Shown: positions 23,301 through 46,129, counted from the first letter of the stretch. The stretch is DNA of 64,000 nt from Larimichthys crocea (GCF_000972845.2 NC_040025.1:16494126-16558125), one strand, 5' to 3'. Notes: generated from the sequence alone by a model not told the origin. A program made the numbers and translations.

Positions 23301-25606
23301 CTGCTTATCTCATTTCTACAATAATTTACATTCCTTCTCTAATTTGCTATGTGTCTGTGTATCCTGCAGAGTTCAAGGAGGCATTCCTGCTGTTCGACAA
23401 GACAGGGGATGGGAAGATCAGTTACAGCCAGTGTGGGGATGTCATGCGTGCCCTGGGACAGAATCCTGTCAACGCTGAGGTGCTCAAGGTCCTGGGCAAC
23501 CCCAAGGCTGAGGGTGAGAGGAAAAAAATAAACTTTTGGGATTTAAATAGATTCTCACTATGCTGGAAAAAAAATTCTCATGAAGTAACAGTGTGTAGTG
23601 AGTGTTCTGACTTTCCTTGTATATCCTCTTTTTCTTGTCTTTGTGCAGAGATGAACTCTAAGATGCTAGACTTCGAGCAGTTCCTGCCCATGTTCCAGGC
23701 CATCGCTAAGAATAAAGATCAGGGCTCCATGGAGGATTTTGTGGAGGGACTGCGTGTCTTTGACAAGGAGGGCAACGGCACAGTAATGGGGGCAGAGCTT
23801 CGTCACGTCCTCACCACGTTAGGCAAGTTACAGTTTTGTCTCTGCCTTGAATGGATATCTGGATGGATCTGGACTGTTTTTGATTTTGTATTACATGCTT
23901 CATTTCATTGCTACATAATACTGAAATCTCCGTATTGGAATATGTTGATATACACAATCTGATGTTATCATGTTAAGAAAGTCGTGGAAATATCACTTAA
24001 TATGAAAATGACTCATTTCAGGTGAGAAAATGTCAGAAGAGGAAGTGGAGACGCTCTTGGCGGGACACGAGGATGCAAATGGCTGCATCAATTATGAAGG
24101 TGAGAGTGAAAGAAATGAACAAGATGGGATACTTGCTATAATTAGGCTGATGGCATTTGACAATGCAGTTGCCAAAAACTTCAATGTAACCATCATACCC
24201 AGTCTTGGCAATGTGATAATGAGACCTTGGCCATGACTTACACTGAATGAATTATGAATTGTGTGTGGTGTTTATGCGAAATAATGTTTAATTACCAAGA
24301 AAAGTAATTTGCAGAGAAAATGTAGTTTGAGGTTTCTGTAAATGCCTGCTAATGTTAGTCTTGTGATGAGGTAGGTGTCTGTTCATGTTACGTGTTCTGT
24401 ACACTTGTGTTTAATTGTGACTGCTTTAAGAGGCCATGTATAAATGTCAACTGCTGACATTGTGGTAACTGTTCTTCCTCCACAGCATTTGTCCGCCACA
24501 TCATGTCAGGCTGAGGGCCGGTACGGTCATTGGGTATACCATGAGACGGCACCTCCAAGCTTTCCTGCCTTAGTTAATGATGATGATAATGATCCATTCC
24601 AATTAGGAATCCTAAGACTAATCAGCTGTAGTTCTTTTCTATCAGCATACAGGATCAGTAGATTTGACTCGTAGGTACCTGTGGGAAAGCCTGGTGGTCC
24701 CTCTCATCTTTAGTCCTGAGGCTTTGACCCATATGTAGCCTCCTGCTGTTCTGTCTCTCTCTCCTGCAGCCCTCTGCCTTGGCCCCTGGCTGCAGCATGC
24801 CCCTCTGCATGTGTCTGGGAAGCCCCTCAGTTTATAAGGGGATATAAAGTGGACACATAGGGAAGTGACTGGTCTCATTCAGGGAAAGTCTGGTGGCCAC
24901 TGTCGACTTATTTGAGCTGATGGGTGTGGAGGTCAAAGACCAGCCCTTCTCATATCATTTGCATGTCATTGGTGCTATTAGATAAATAATACTTTTTTCC
25001 TCTGTGGGTGTTCGAGGTGCTGGTCTTTCCATAGACAGATACAATAGTTAGGTAATTACTGTAGACAGGTGTTACATTCCAGTACAGCCACCAGCTTTGG
25101 GAGAGTGGACCAGTCCCTTTTTCTACTAACCAAAAAATTGCAAAGAGTTGCTCCTGTGCTGATTGTTTTCTCCTCTGTACTGATGGAAGCTGAATTTTAG
25201 CTGGCCGCTCTCTGACTGGACTGTAGTTCCCTCGATCTTTTCCCCTTCTTCTGCTTCTCAACTAGAGGAAAGCAAACAGCGAGGATGGCTTGTCTAACCA
25301 TCTCTTCTTGGATCATAGACATGGCCAAATGCTTTGGCTGAATAGGAGATAGAGATGATAACCTCACCTCTTTCTCTCAGTACCCCTTTCAACCCTTCCT
25401 TTTTCTCTGGGTGAGCAGAATATGGGAGACCTGTCTCCAAATGCAGCACCTCCCACCCAGGCTGACCAAAGCTGGATGAGGAAAGGGGCCTTAGCGCCAC
25501 ATGCTGTTTTTGGAGGGGGTCTCTGTCAAGATCTAGATCATAAGTCTCACATTTGTTCTTCTCATCTTTCTTTACAGAACTGGTCAGGATGGTCATGAAC
25601 GGGTGA
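20393..25606 (+). CDS. myl6: Myosin essential light chain 6 (smooth-muscle/non-muscle)
   Basis: Light chain that wraps the IQ lever arm of smooth-muscle and non-muscle myosin II. Coding exons: 20393-20395 (ATG alone, then gtgggt), 20809-20836, 23370-23513, 23649-23822, 24022-24099, then one of two last exons, 24486-24514 or 25578-25606. The join gives 151 residues, the same as human MYL6. It begins [20 protein letters not shown] and contains [55 protein letters not shown] and [13 protein letters not shown], i.e. the usual EF-hand folds that have mostly lost calcium binding. Exon 2 is 28 nt, which I recall as the mammalian size. One intron (after 23822) uses a GC donor. A long-isoform exon lies upstream at 17904. 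Identity is confident. Confidence 0.95.
20837..23369 (+). other. myl6 intron 2
   Basis: Bounded by CTTG|gtgagt and ctgcag|AGTTC, joined through a split Glu codon. The frame 21467-21754 inside it has no recognisable homology and no splice support. No other feature seen. Confidence 0.7.
24486..24514 (+). CDS. myl6: myl6 alternative C-terminal exon, smooth-muscle type
   Basis: Follows cctccacag and completes a split Ala codon (G|CA), encoding AFVRHIMSG and a TGA stop. In mammals, inclusion of the corresponding cassette gives the smooth-muscle C-terminus, AFVRHILSG. The downstream donor is not certain: gtacgg at 24521 or gtatac at 24534 would give a cassette of 35 or 48 bases. If no donor is used, it is a terminal exon. 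Confidence 0.85.
24525..25577 (+). other. myl6 last intron
   Basis: Separates the two alternative C-terminal exons. It ends with a strong pyrimidine-rich acceptor, cttctcatctttctttacag. Frames within it (24642-24878, 25294-25596 on the - strand) have no family resemblance. Confidence 0.6.
25578..25606 (+). CDS. myl6: myl6 alternative C-terminal exon, non-muscle type
   Basis: After tttacag the exon completes a split Glu codon (G|AA) and encodes ELVRMVMNG and TGA, matching the mammalian non-muscle C-terminus ELVRMVLNG. If the 24486 exon is included, this sequence becomes 3' UTR, as in mammals. Confidence 0.9.
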
Positions 25607-26145
25607 AGATGAAGAGCATCACACTTGTGTTTTTTTTTTTTTTTTACCCTGTCACATGTACCCCCTTTTTGCAGTTAGCTTCTACCCGAGTCTTTTCCAT
25701 GGATTAGTTTTCCACATTTAATTTAAGAAGTGCCTTTACATTCCCTACAGAAGACCACAAATGACCCTGGCGTATTGCTGCCAGGTCCATTCACATATCT
25801 GACCAACTTTGTATGCATTCAGGAGTCTTTGTGCTTGCATTGTTTGCAATAACATTCCAAGATGCAGCATTTAAAGACAACATAAATTGATAATGATATA
25901 CTGTAACTATTGATACTAGTGTGTCAGTGTTGGATGGGACATTAATATATATCTATATATATATACGTAATAACTGTCAGCGACCTACTGTATTTTTGGC
26001 TGAGACTTGCTTTGTCTGAGGATCATGTTCCTCCGATTCTGCAGTTAAACCGGTATCTTCAAAGCCATAGTATCATGAGGTAGAAAGAGACATTTCATAT
26101 GGGTTCCCATGTTTTTAATTCACCCAAATTCTGTTGCTGCGTTTA

Positions 26146-26151
26146 AATAAA
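26146..26151 (+). terminator. myl6 polyadenylation signal
   Basis: AATAAA about 540 bases after the second stop, followed by atgttttttcc; consistent with the end of the common 3' UTR. Confidence 0.6.
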
Positions 26152-26174
26152 TGTTTTTTCCTGAAAACTTATCT

Positions 26175-27837
26175 TGGTTGTTTTGAGTGGATTTCTTGCT
26201 GTCTTGTTAGGTGCATCTATGCTTTTCCATTGACACAAGAGGGCAGTGTTGCTTCTGAAATCCGATATGTTGAAATTACCAATTTACTGTCAAAATAAAC
26301 TGTCTAATACAAGAGAAATATCTGATCTGCTATTTTCTTTTTGAGGCAAATGAAGAGTTTGATCATGAGTGTAGGCTTTGGTGCTCAAGTCAATATAAAC
26401 CATAATTGGCTGTCTGAGACAATTTAGGGTTTCTCTTGTTGGTTGCAATTGTTTAGGGACATTGCAAACTCATATTTCAGCCTAAATAAAATTGATTTTT
26501 GATATTTCATAGCCATGCTGTAAATTATCCAAGAAATGATTTGGTGACAAAGAACCAGGATATGAGTGGTAGACGGCTATTTAGTGGCTTCCTGACCTTT
26601 TCTTCATTTTCTTCACAAGCAGCCACAACTATTTCCCCTCATTAGGCGCCACAGCTAGTGGAGTGTGGAGCTTATGTGTGTGGGGTTAGGTTCAGGAGGG
26701 TGTCATAGTCCACTGCTGAATAGGTTGTCCACTAATTACTCGGTGTGTGTGTGTGTATGTATGTATGTGTGTGGTCGATGGAAGTCAAGGCTATTGATTA
26801 TTTTAATCCTCCTATTTGTGAGTCTGTGATCCTCGTGGCTCTGCATTCGACAGGGGAATCACTAATGGGCCTCAGCGCAGCCTGTCTCAGACCTCTCCCC
26901 GTCCAATTAACTTTCAACTGGAATCTGCCAGGAGAGAGAGCCGGGGGCTGGGCCGAGGCATAGCACGGCCACATCCCTCTTTCTCCGTTCAGGAGCAACA
27001 GATTCACCAAATCCTTTAAGTCTAGAATGCCATCCGTTCTCTGCTCTAATTAGACACTTTACTTTTTTGCCAATAATCTAACATTCATGCTCTTTAACAT
27101 GGTGATGTCTCTCTCACCCTAGTTTAGGAGCTGGAAATATACATATACTGATTCTAGTTTTAAATGACACATAATAGACCCAAATAAACAGTTGATTAAT
27201 CAAGAAAATAGTTGTTAGTGGCTAACTTAGTTTGATCATAATCAAATTTAAGATTCAATTTAAGAGCTAAGTAAGTTGGGTATTCTATTTCCCGTAGAGC
27301 AAATATACTAGATGTATTCTGAAATATAAATTCACTCATAAATGCAGGATTTATAAAATAAATATCACAGTAGGATTATCAATCAATTGAGAGAAATTTA
27401 CAAATATTATTTGAGGAAAATTTCTCCACTTCCCTGGTTGTGTTTCTTGTTATTGGTGGGATCACCAACAAATTATCTTGGTTCAAAACCCTGATAAAAC
27501 AATGTCAAACCATATTGAACACTGAACCAATTTGGTTTGTTTGTACAATTGACCAGTATATTGTTACATTTAAAATGGCTGGATTTTGTAGATCCTCTGT
27601 GTATTATAAGCTGAGATCAATATAGCGGTATTAATGTTTGTGTCTTAGACAGAGTCTTAAGACATATTGGAAATCCATGTTGTAGCAGGCAGTGGCTGTG
27701 GTCAGCCACTGTTGCTTCGATCTCAGCTCTGAGTCCACGCTGCCATGTCATACATCCAATTCCTCACAGTCAGTACATCTCCAAATTAAAAGTGAACAAG
27801 GGTCTGTGTGTGTTTATGACTGTTGAACATACATGCC
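26175..27837. other. Intergenic DNA between myl6 and c1ql4
   Basis: The two genes are convergent. A (GT)n run lies at about 26742-26772. No gene is supported. Confidence 0.55.
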
Positions 27838-27843
27838 TTTATT
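27838..27843 (-). terminator. Candidate c1ql4 polyadenylation signal
   Basis: TTTATT on the + strand reads as tgAATAAAggc on the coding strand, about 1.3 kb after the stop codon. I saw no better AATAAA nearer the stop. Not proven. Confidence 0.3.
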
Positions 27844-28879
27844 CAGCCCCGACCTCCACCACGCCAAAAACAACGTGCAAGTACACAGACAAGGTAGGGA
27901 TATATATTTTAATAGCAATTATCTACTCAACCTATTCAACATACCAGATAGCCCAACCCAGGATTACTGTGTTTATATATATATGATGATACTTTGACAG
28001 GGTTGCTCAAAAATAAAGTACTAAGTAGGTATGGCAGTGTAATTACAGCAACGTGTCTGTAATATATTATACAACATTTAATGTAAATAAAACACTGCAG
28101 CTGTTACTTTCACTGCCTCGTTATCTTACAGCATCTATACATCCATTCATACATAGTAACATACCCACAACACACGCGCACAGATTTTGTTCGGTAATGC
28201 ACTTGGCAATTAAAACTTCATCATACACAAGTGCCATCCATAAAATGCATTGCCTTGTAATATGAATATGTTTTGTTTTGTCTCACTGTGTGATATCCTG
28301 CATCATAATGGAAACAGGAAACAAAGGTCAAACATCTGTGTCTATGCAGATGTCCACATTTTAATCAGTACTGCCCCAGTGCAGGGTGAATCACAACAGG
28401 GATTTAATTCATTTCAGCTGGCATAATTCACTTGAGGGAAATAAAATATTTGTACAATGATGAGCTGCAAAATATAGGCAGGCAATTCAGTCAGAGGTCA
28501 CTGGAATGGAGAGCAGAGAGATATAAGGTATGGACTGGAATACAGTAGGTGCATTTGCCTCAGCTTAGTCATGTTAGTTAATGGCACCCTCAACACCATT
28601 ATTGCAGTAAAAAACAATTAGACTGATTTTTGTTATATTCTAGTTCTCACAATGTCAGTTAATATGGAACACATTTATGTATTTTAGATATTTCAGAGTC
28701 ACAACGTGCAATTATTATGTGCACCTATACTGTACATCTTCTGAAATTCATATTTGCACACAAAGGGCGCCAATAAATGCAGTTGCTCATGATGATTGGC
28801 TCAAAATCACACGACTCCACTTAATTCCACTTATCTCAGATTTTCACTCCATCCACACCTCTGTAGTCCGTTGTTTGTG

Positions 28880-28983
28880 TCTGTGTGTGTGTGAGTGTAT
28901 GTATGTATGTGTGTGTGTGTGTTTGCTTGAATTTGTGTGTGTATATTTTTTGTGCACATGCAGTCATTATTCATGTGCATGTC

Positions 28984-29062
<79 letters not shown>
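28880..29062. repeat. (GT)n microsatellite in presumed c1ql4 3' UTR
   Basis: A long compound GT tract with short interruptions ends about 75 bases beyond the c1ql4 stop codon. In the transcript it reads as CA repeats, a known type of binding site for hnRNP L. Confidence 0.9.
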
Positions 29063-29066
<4 letters not shown>

Positions 29067-29138
29067 ATTAATTTGCATACATACATGTCTGTGTGAGTGT
29101 GAATATGTCTATGTGTGTGTTGGATCAGAGGTTCAGGT

Positions 29139-38643
<9,505 letters not shown>

Positions 38644-38960
38644 CGTCTGCTCTTTATAATCCGAAATTATTTATTCGGAGGGTAAAATTCTCAGTGCATC
38701 AGCTCAGTCCGCGTCCCACTACAATGACTGAAGGACTTTGGACTGCTGGAGTGCCAAATGGAGAGCCGAAAAGCCGACGGGTGCGCAGGAGATGCCAGGA
38801 AAGTGATGAGAGTTTCTTAATCAGCGCTTAATCCCCTCTTTTCTTTTCCAGGTAGAAAATGGAGATTAAATGCCGCTAACTTGAGAGGAAACGATGCCCA
38901 GAAAATACCTGCGTGGACACTTTTTGACGCAATTCCAAATGAGGGACGCACGGCAATCCG
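38644..38960 (-). other. c1ql4: Probable c1ql4 non-coding exon 1 and promoter
   Basis: On the - strand the sequence gcagacg|gtgagt gives a consensus donor at 38644/38643. The block behind it is CpG-richer than its surroundings. Its only ATG frames stop within a few codons, so it would be leader sequence. The transcription start is not defined. Confidence 0.45.
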
Positions 38961-39042
38961 ATGCTTCCATCCAGAGTGGCTGTCCACTGTATCGCTTATC
39001 GCAGTGTTTCGTCCATGGGTAGTCCTAGTCGACACCTGTTAG

Positions 39043-39044
<2 letters not shown>

Positions 39045-39083
<39 letters not shown>

Positions 39084-39126
39084 CTCTCTCTCTCTATCTA
39101 TCTATCTCTATCTATCTCTCCCTCCC
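39045..39126. repeat. (CT)n / (CTAT)n microsatellite
   Basis: A CT run passing into ctatctat units, just upstream of the probable c1ql4 promoter. Confidence 0.95.
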
Positions 39127-39129
39127 TTT

Positions 39130-42100
39130 TTTCTCTCTCACCATTTTAAATCATACCAGTATTTTTATTTGTAGTCTAATTTAAAGCCAAATGTATTGAT
39201 ATTTAATTATTGGGAACATGTATTGAGTGCCAACATTCATTTCTCTTTTATATTTTATTTTTTTAAATGAGATGGCATAATAAATACCTTTCAAATACAG
39301 CTGATACAAATGAGGGCTAGACTGCACTGATGCCTCCCATCTGTGTCTTGTTAGTCTGACATTCACCTGTTGTTAGAGGCAAACTCTGTGCAAGCAAAAT
39401 GTTTGATAAAGCGTTGCAGAACGAAGGCAGATGTTTTCATCTTCTGTGTTGGCAAAGGGAGGACAGAGGAGGGTGACTAAGTAAAAGCTGCCTCAGCATG
39501 ATGTGTGAGGAATGGAGAGGAGACACTAAATGTTCCCCTGACCATTGTCTGTGTGTGTGACTCGCATCCCACAGCTATAAAGCCTCATTAGTGAGACACC
39601 CTGCCCCACACATTGTGCTGCTCTTTTTCCTTCACACACAAACACATGTGCACACACATAGACATATGCAGGTGTACATACACAAAGAGTTTTTGCACCA
39701 TTAGTAATGGGAAGCCACGTTCTTCATTCTTATATAAACATTTTCACACTGTTGCAATGACAGTAGGGAAAAATGTGAAGCCATGGGGGCTAAATTGTGC
39801 CCCAATTATTCTACAGTTTTACATTTTTTGTTACCACCAAGTCACATTCACTGGTTAACACCTCCCATTTCAGAAACATCTTCAGCTCATATCATAATTT
39901 CCTTAGAGTCCTGTGTCACCTGTCTGACAGGCACAATCGCAGATCGGCGTGTTTAAAGTTTAATGGTCGAAGCAGTGGGAGCAAGGGGAAGAGGTCTGCA
40001 TACAGTATTGATGACTCTCTTTTCATCAACCACCACCCCTTCGACCTTTCTCTCCTCAGATATGATGACCACTGTCTGGCAATGTACGGATCATCTGACC
40101 TGATCCCACCAGACATGGGGAGACGTATAATCACAGAGTTTAAAGGTGGTTTTCCAAGGATAGGTTGGATTTAGTGGGAAATTGAGGGTGTGGAGGGTTC
40201 TGGGGAGCAATGGCCTGTGATATTTCCATTTGGGAGTGTTGGTATAGCTGAGCAGCGGCAGGGACGAGTTAAATGCTGTGTCAGTCCCAGTTTGCAGGTC
40301 AGTTAGTCTGGCCTGCTAGAACAGTGCTCAGAGGTCCTGGACAGCATGGGGCAGATAATCATTGCCAACAGTCAGAGGCAATATGCTCAGGATTGGATTT
40401 TTAAAGCCTGTTAAAATATTACTGAGGTGATTAATATTGAAATATGCGCATGTCTTTCAGCTGTCTGTCTCCCTCTCTCCCTATTCTCTTCTTGATTTGT
40501 TCCCCTTAGTATTCACACTCACCTAAAATTTCAACATTATGCATTATGTTGATGGAAAGTGTCCTTTTTTTATTATTATTGTTGTTCGGTGCATTGCTTC
40601 ATCACATCACTTGCTCTGACTTCACTGTGACTCACACAGTCTCCACTGTCACCATTAGAAGAAGGGCTATAGAAGAATCAGTACTGAGCTGTTTGAGTTA
40701 TTAGTTTGTTTAATAATTGATTTCATATATTATGATACACCGAGAATAAATTTCTGTCTTTTCTGCACACGCCTGCATAATTCGAGCTCTAGATTTTCTC
40801 TCGTCTGTTCTGTGTAAACAAGTAAGAAAGGAGCAGGAACTTATTTATGGCTACATTACTCAAGTTATATTTCTCTTCTGCTATGGCTGCTTTGTCTGCA
40901 CAGTTTCTTAAAGACATACTAATTCTTTAATTCAGCCATTCACAGCAACATTTAAATAACTCTATACTTATTTATTTTTGCTTTATTAAATGCATAGCAC
41001 AAACAAAACCAATTGTTTCTTACAAGCAGAGTAGTAATTGATAAAACAATCTCAGTTATCACTGTCACTGTCACAAAAATACTGTGCACCAGACAGGGAT
41101 ATGTGACATATTGCGTTTTGTTTAGAGATAATGGTATTGTCACACAATCCACACCAGCGCAGGGAGTGTGACCAACACATACTGAGCATCAGCTCTAAGG
41201 GATGATGACATATCGTCCCCAAGAGGCACGTATAGATGCCAGAGGGCCGTCAATCCCCAGGGAACACTGCTTGTGTCTTCCGCAGTTAACACTGACAAGA
41301 ATTCAGCTATCAAGCTCCCATCTTTTACCATGTAGATTAGTCCTGCGTAAATCAATTTAGAGGTCATTAGGGTTGTAAAAAGGGGATTTGGGGAAAGTCT
41401 AAAACCAGAGAATTGACTGTAGAGAACTATACAGCTGAGGAAAAAGATGCTGCAAAAAAACATACAGTCATGTACTGTGCATGAAAAGTGACATGTAAAT
41501 GTAAATCACTGAAGCATGAGATGCTTGTGTTTGGTTTGACCCTTGAAAATAAGACTGCTGTGGGATATCTCATGGAGTAAAAGAAAAGAAATGGAGGTCT
41601 TGCATTGCAGAAAACATGTCACATTTCTGGCAATATAATTCAAAGATGAATATGAAGTTTGTTTATTCAGGCTCACTAGTCTGTGCATCACATTATTCTT
41701 GCACTCTGACATGAATTGTATTATTTTCTCCCTGACTTACCTGAGCATGTGTGTTTACTGTACAGTGTAGATTTGTAAGCAGAGTGCACGGGTGTGGATG
41801 TGTCTACATCCTGGTGCTGTGCTGTTTCATTAGGCTCTGATTATGGGGCCTGATGCAGAGTGACAGTGTGCAGATTGAGTTGCACAGCCAGTCTAATTCT
41901 CTCTATTAATAACAACCCTCCACACTCCTGTCCTGAACCACGTTTATTAATCACAATTTGTCATCTGTCCGATGCTCCACCCTCTCCTTCTCTCTTTCCC
42001 TCACCCTCCCTCTTTTTAGCTGTGTTCTCCACCTTCCTCCCTCCCAGCAGGGCCAGTTATCCTCTGCACCTCCGCACCCCCACCTCTTCCCCATCCCTCA

Positions 42101-42170
42101 CCCCAGCTCCGTTCGCCTTCAGCTCAGAGACATGGTCCAGCATACAGAGGGATGTTCTCGCTCTCCTCCC
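39130..42170. other. Intergenic DNA, left part of gene-poor stretch
   Basis: No gene is supported. The frame 39797-40174 is open for 125 codons but starts without a credible Met context, has no splice signals I can place and resembles no family. Confidence 0.5.
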
Positions 42171-42174
42171 TCCT

Positions 42175-42175
42175 T

Positions 42176-42236
<61 letters not shown>
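42175..42236. repeat. (CA)n microsatellite
   Basis: CA run with one TA interruption, flanked on the left by a pyrimidine-rich stretch. Confidence 0.95.
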
Positions 42237-42239
42237 CAC

Positions 42240-44760
42240 ACACTTTAACTGCACTCTGGAAGGAGTCTGATTAATCAGAACCTCTTCAGCTTTAATTGGC
42301 CAAATAACAGTTAACAACTTGGATTGTGTGGACTGTTTTGGTAACAATCCACTGAAGTTTTATTATAATAAATTACAAGAAACAAAACAAACCTAAATTT
42401 GCAATTACAGAATAGTTATGCTCTAACACATATGCATACATACATACACACGAGATATTCAACAATTCAGTGGGATAGTATGAAGTGGCCTTTTGGATCT
42501 CATTGATTCTTTTTTTTTTCTTTTTTCCATTAATCCAAGCTATCTGGAATTTCTATGTAGACAAAATGCTGTCATTTAATCAATATGTATGCTGGGATAT
42601 GCACACTGTATTATTGCATTATCGGTGAGAAAATATTCCCATAACTAAAATCACATTTCTGCTCATGTCTCAGTTAAATGGCCCTTAACCCTACTCAGAA
42701 AGATGATTTATGAGTCAGCCAGTCCCCTAGGTCCTGCTCTGCCACTCCAATTTTCAAGCTGCGTTTATGCTTATTATATTGACACTTTTAGGATATTCAT
42801 TTACCCTGAACTGCAGTTTCACCTCACAGCAGAACCTTTCTGATAGTTTAGATCTCCAGAAGTTACAAACTGAGTGTGTCTGATTGTTCATTGCTCAACG
42901 GCACATCTAAAAACTAATGTTTCCTCTGCTACCAACCCTCCCACAACCCAGCGCTTCCCACCACAACCCACAGCCCCCACCACATAGAACTAGGGTCCCT
43001 CTGCTGTTTTCTTTGAGCAGAACGGGTGTTTGGGGAAAACAGAGGCGATTTTCATGTGCAAATGTCAGTCAGTCCGCTCCCAGCAATCACAGGCCTGTCT
43101 TCTCCAGAGATAGGGGCTTGAGACACAGCCTGAATAATTTAGCAGCTCTGTGCCACCGTGCTTTAGGGTCGCAACCTTCTAAAGTGATGACAGAAAGACG
43201 TTGGCTGACTTCCCCTCCCATTCACTCCCATTACCACTTATTTACCGTTCCTGATTCCAGGCAGACAAAGCAGAAGGCCACACTGGGGAAGAAAAATCAT
43301 CGCTGCTGTATAAGCTGTGTCATAAAGCAGAGCACAGCCAAACAATGACATTTTCACAGCATCCCCAAGTCGGTGGCGATCCCCTCCTGTCCCATGCTGT
43401 GAAATAAACACACAGCACACACATGATCACCCAAGCCAGCAGTCACAGACAAAAGAGATGATGGACACACACACACAGAAGAAAGGTCGAGAAGTGACAC
43501 ACAGCAGGGACTGATGTCAGAGCGAAAACCCTACCGATGTATGAAAGGTGTTGATTAAGATTCAGATAGTGATGAGAAAACATCCAAATCTTCTATTTGA
43601 GAGGAGAAGAGATTACTGTGAGGTATGACAAGGAAAAGCATAGAGACATAGAGGACAGAGTGAAAGAAATTGATCCGTCCTTGCGTACAGACACACTCTA
43701 CATTTCTATCATTCAGAGGGAGACAGACAGCGCTTGGTCTGACAAGGGTGGTCATCACTCGTCTGCAGTGTGGCTTTGACAGCAACATGACGGGGATGAA
43801 TGGACTGGCCAGCTATCCCAACTAAGATCCATGCTGCTGGAGAAATGATACATTTATCTGCCTCATAATTTCTTTCAGTCATGATCAACTCCCTCAGTTC
43901 CTGTGCTCAATTATCCTTCACTTCCTTCACACATGCGTTTTTTTTTTGTCAGACATCAAGCAATCAAACATTTCTAATGTCAACCCTCGTTTTGTGGCAT
44001 CTTTTTATCCTAGAGACTTTAGATCTACAGTAGCTATTAATTCTGTAGTCTTTATTAAATCTTACAGGTGGAAATCCAAAACACAGATATGAAACGGCAT
44101 TGGCTGTCTCTGAGCATCTGCATAGTACACGAGGATATTATTGGAATGCAAGGAAACAGCAGTGGATTGTGTATTAGCGATTCAGTGGGACGTTCCCATG
44201 GAGATGTCAATTCTGATAGTCTATTAGTCCAGCCAGTGAGATGCAGGATCACTAAGAAACACTTGGAGGAATGAATGACACATCCTGCTTTTCTCTCAAC
44301 CCATCCCTCTAACCTCTTGTCATGCACAGCAGCAATACAGTTAGCTAAGTCAAACCTGATCTGGTCAAACTGCATTTATGAGGAGTGTCAGTGTGCTTGT
44401 GGTTTGACCTCATGTCACAGGAATGCGTTACAAGGGCAGGCAGAGGGGAAGGGAGGACACAAGAGATCCCTCTGAATTATTGAGAGTGATTATTTGGTGA
44501 CTTATGGTTGGTGGCTGTCAGGTACGGCATGACAAATTGTGCCAAGCAAGAATTACACTTTCTCATTTCTCTGCTGTCTATTTATCTGCCTTTCTCCACC
44601 TGACCACCCCTTCTCCACGTACACGTATCCCTCTACCTTCTATGTCCTTGTAGTAGTAAGTTCTCAGAGTAACTTTTGGGGCGGCCTGTCCTCAAACGTC
44701 CTGTAATTAAGCAGCATGTGTGATAAACCGTGGTGTTCACTTCAGGTTTTGTCATTTTGT
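42240..44760. other. Intergenic DNA, no feature
   Basis: Only short overlapping frames on both strands; nothing recognisable. Confidence 0.5.
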
Positions 44761-44764
44761 CATG

Positions 44765-45400
44765 CTTTTTTAGCCATGCTAGAACCATGGCAATGTTGAT
44801 CTGATGGTTGGTGAGTTCAACACTTTGGGCCTGACTGAAATCTCAACAACTTTTGGATGGGTTGCCAGGAAATTTAGTACAAATGCACAGTCTCCAGAGA
44901 AGAAATCCTAATGATTGTGGTGATCAAGCACCCCTGTTTTTGTTTTTAGTGAAATTTTTAGTGAAATTTCTTGACAACAATGAAATGATTACCATGGAAT
45001 TTGGTACAAATATATATTCTGATATATACTTAAACTTTTAATCACAATGACCTTATTAATCCTATGACTTTTCTAGCACCAACAGATTAAAGTGTCCATT
45101 TATCTTCTGAAATAGCTTGACATCTACTTGGTGGATTGGCACAAAATTTCATGGTTTCCAGAGATGCATCCAATGGTGATCCCTTCACCTTTTCTCAACT
45201 ACATCCATCAAATTGACAATTGTGATTTTGAGTGAAATGATTTAACAACTATTGCTTGCTTATAAATTTGGCTCAGAGTTTTATGTCCTCCTTGGGATGA
45301 TTTGTCATAATTTTTGTCATGATTAATGATGACCCTCTAGCACCTTTGCATTGTCTTTTTGGGCATCTGCCACAATGACATTAGCATTTAGCTTACAGCC
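44765..45400 (+). repeat. Degraded teleost interspersed repeat
   Basis: Contains phrases such as tctcaacaacttttggatgg, gccaggaaatttagtacaaa and a tandem-like return of the same theme (gacatctacttggtggattg, tttcatggtttccagagatg). I recognise these as a very common fish repeat of unclear class. Copies are divergent and the ends are approximate. Confidence 0.6.
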
Positions 45401-45599
45401 TATTCCTTCACATATTCTTAGTGTTCTTTTCATTTTATTCAATTGGCCGACACTCTCAAAAAATTCCCTCATCACTATCATTACAAGGAAAGGAAGAATC
45501 AGGACCAATGTACCCTGACAATACTGTCTAACTTGAAGGTGATACCATAGAAGATAGCATACAAGAGACTGTTGAGAACTAATTCATGAGATAAGAGCT

Positions 45600-46120
45600 T
45601 CTTTTTTTTTTTTTTTTGAGCAATCAGAAGAAAAAAAATGATTCAGTAGAAATAAAGAAATGCTTGAAAACATGGGTTTTCAGTAAATGATGGATGACTG
45701 TGGGGGGATGACTCTGCTTTTCAGACCAGAGAGGGAAGGTCATTCCACCTTCAGGGATCCAGCAGGAACAAAAGTGGTGACCATGTGGAAAGATGACCAA
45801 GGAAAGCAGTGCTAAATAGCCCTGGCCTTGAGGTATGGCTGGGAGCACGGGCTCTCAGGCCAGCACCAAGTTTTTAATCAAACTACAAACAGCCTGAAGC
45901 CACAATGAGACTGCTGTAAGAGGAAGTGGACATGGGTAATTTGATGAGGATGAAAATAAGGCAGCAGCATCATTCTTAATGAGCAGCAGGGTCTGGAAGA
46001 AGTGTTTTGGAGGGAGTAGGAGGAGGGAGTTGCAAGGGAAATTATTAAAGTTCGAACATAGAGCTGAGTTGAGGCCTCACTCCGATGCAGTGCACATTGT
46101 AGGTGGAGTTCACTTAGCGA
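45600..46120 (+). repeat. Putative interspersed repeat
   Basis: The stretch around ggaaggtcattccaccttca, gtggtgaccatgtgg and gcagcagggtctggaag resembles another abundant fish repeat that I know only by its phrases. It begins with a T/A-rich tract. The class and ends are uncertain. Confidence 0.35.
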
Positions 46121-46129
46121 ATAGATAAA

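Noticed and set aside
39797..40174. 125-codon open frame upstream of c1ql4
   Set aside because: No recognisable family, no good start and no exon borders; kept as unannotated.
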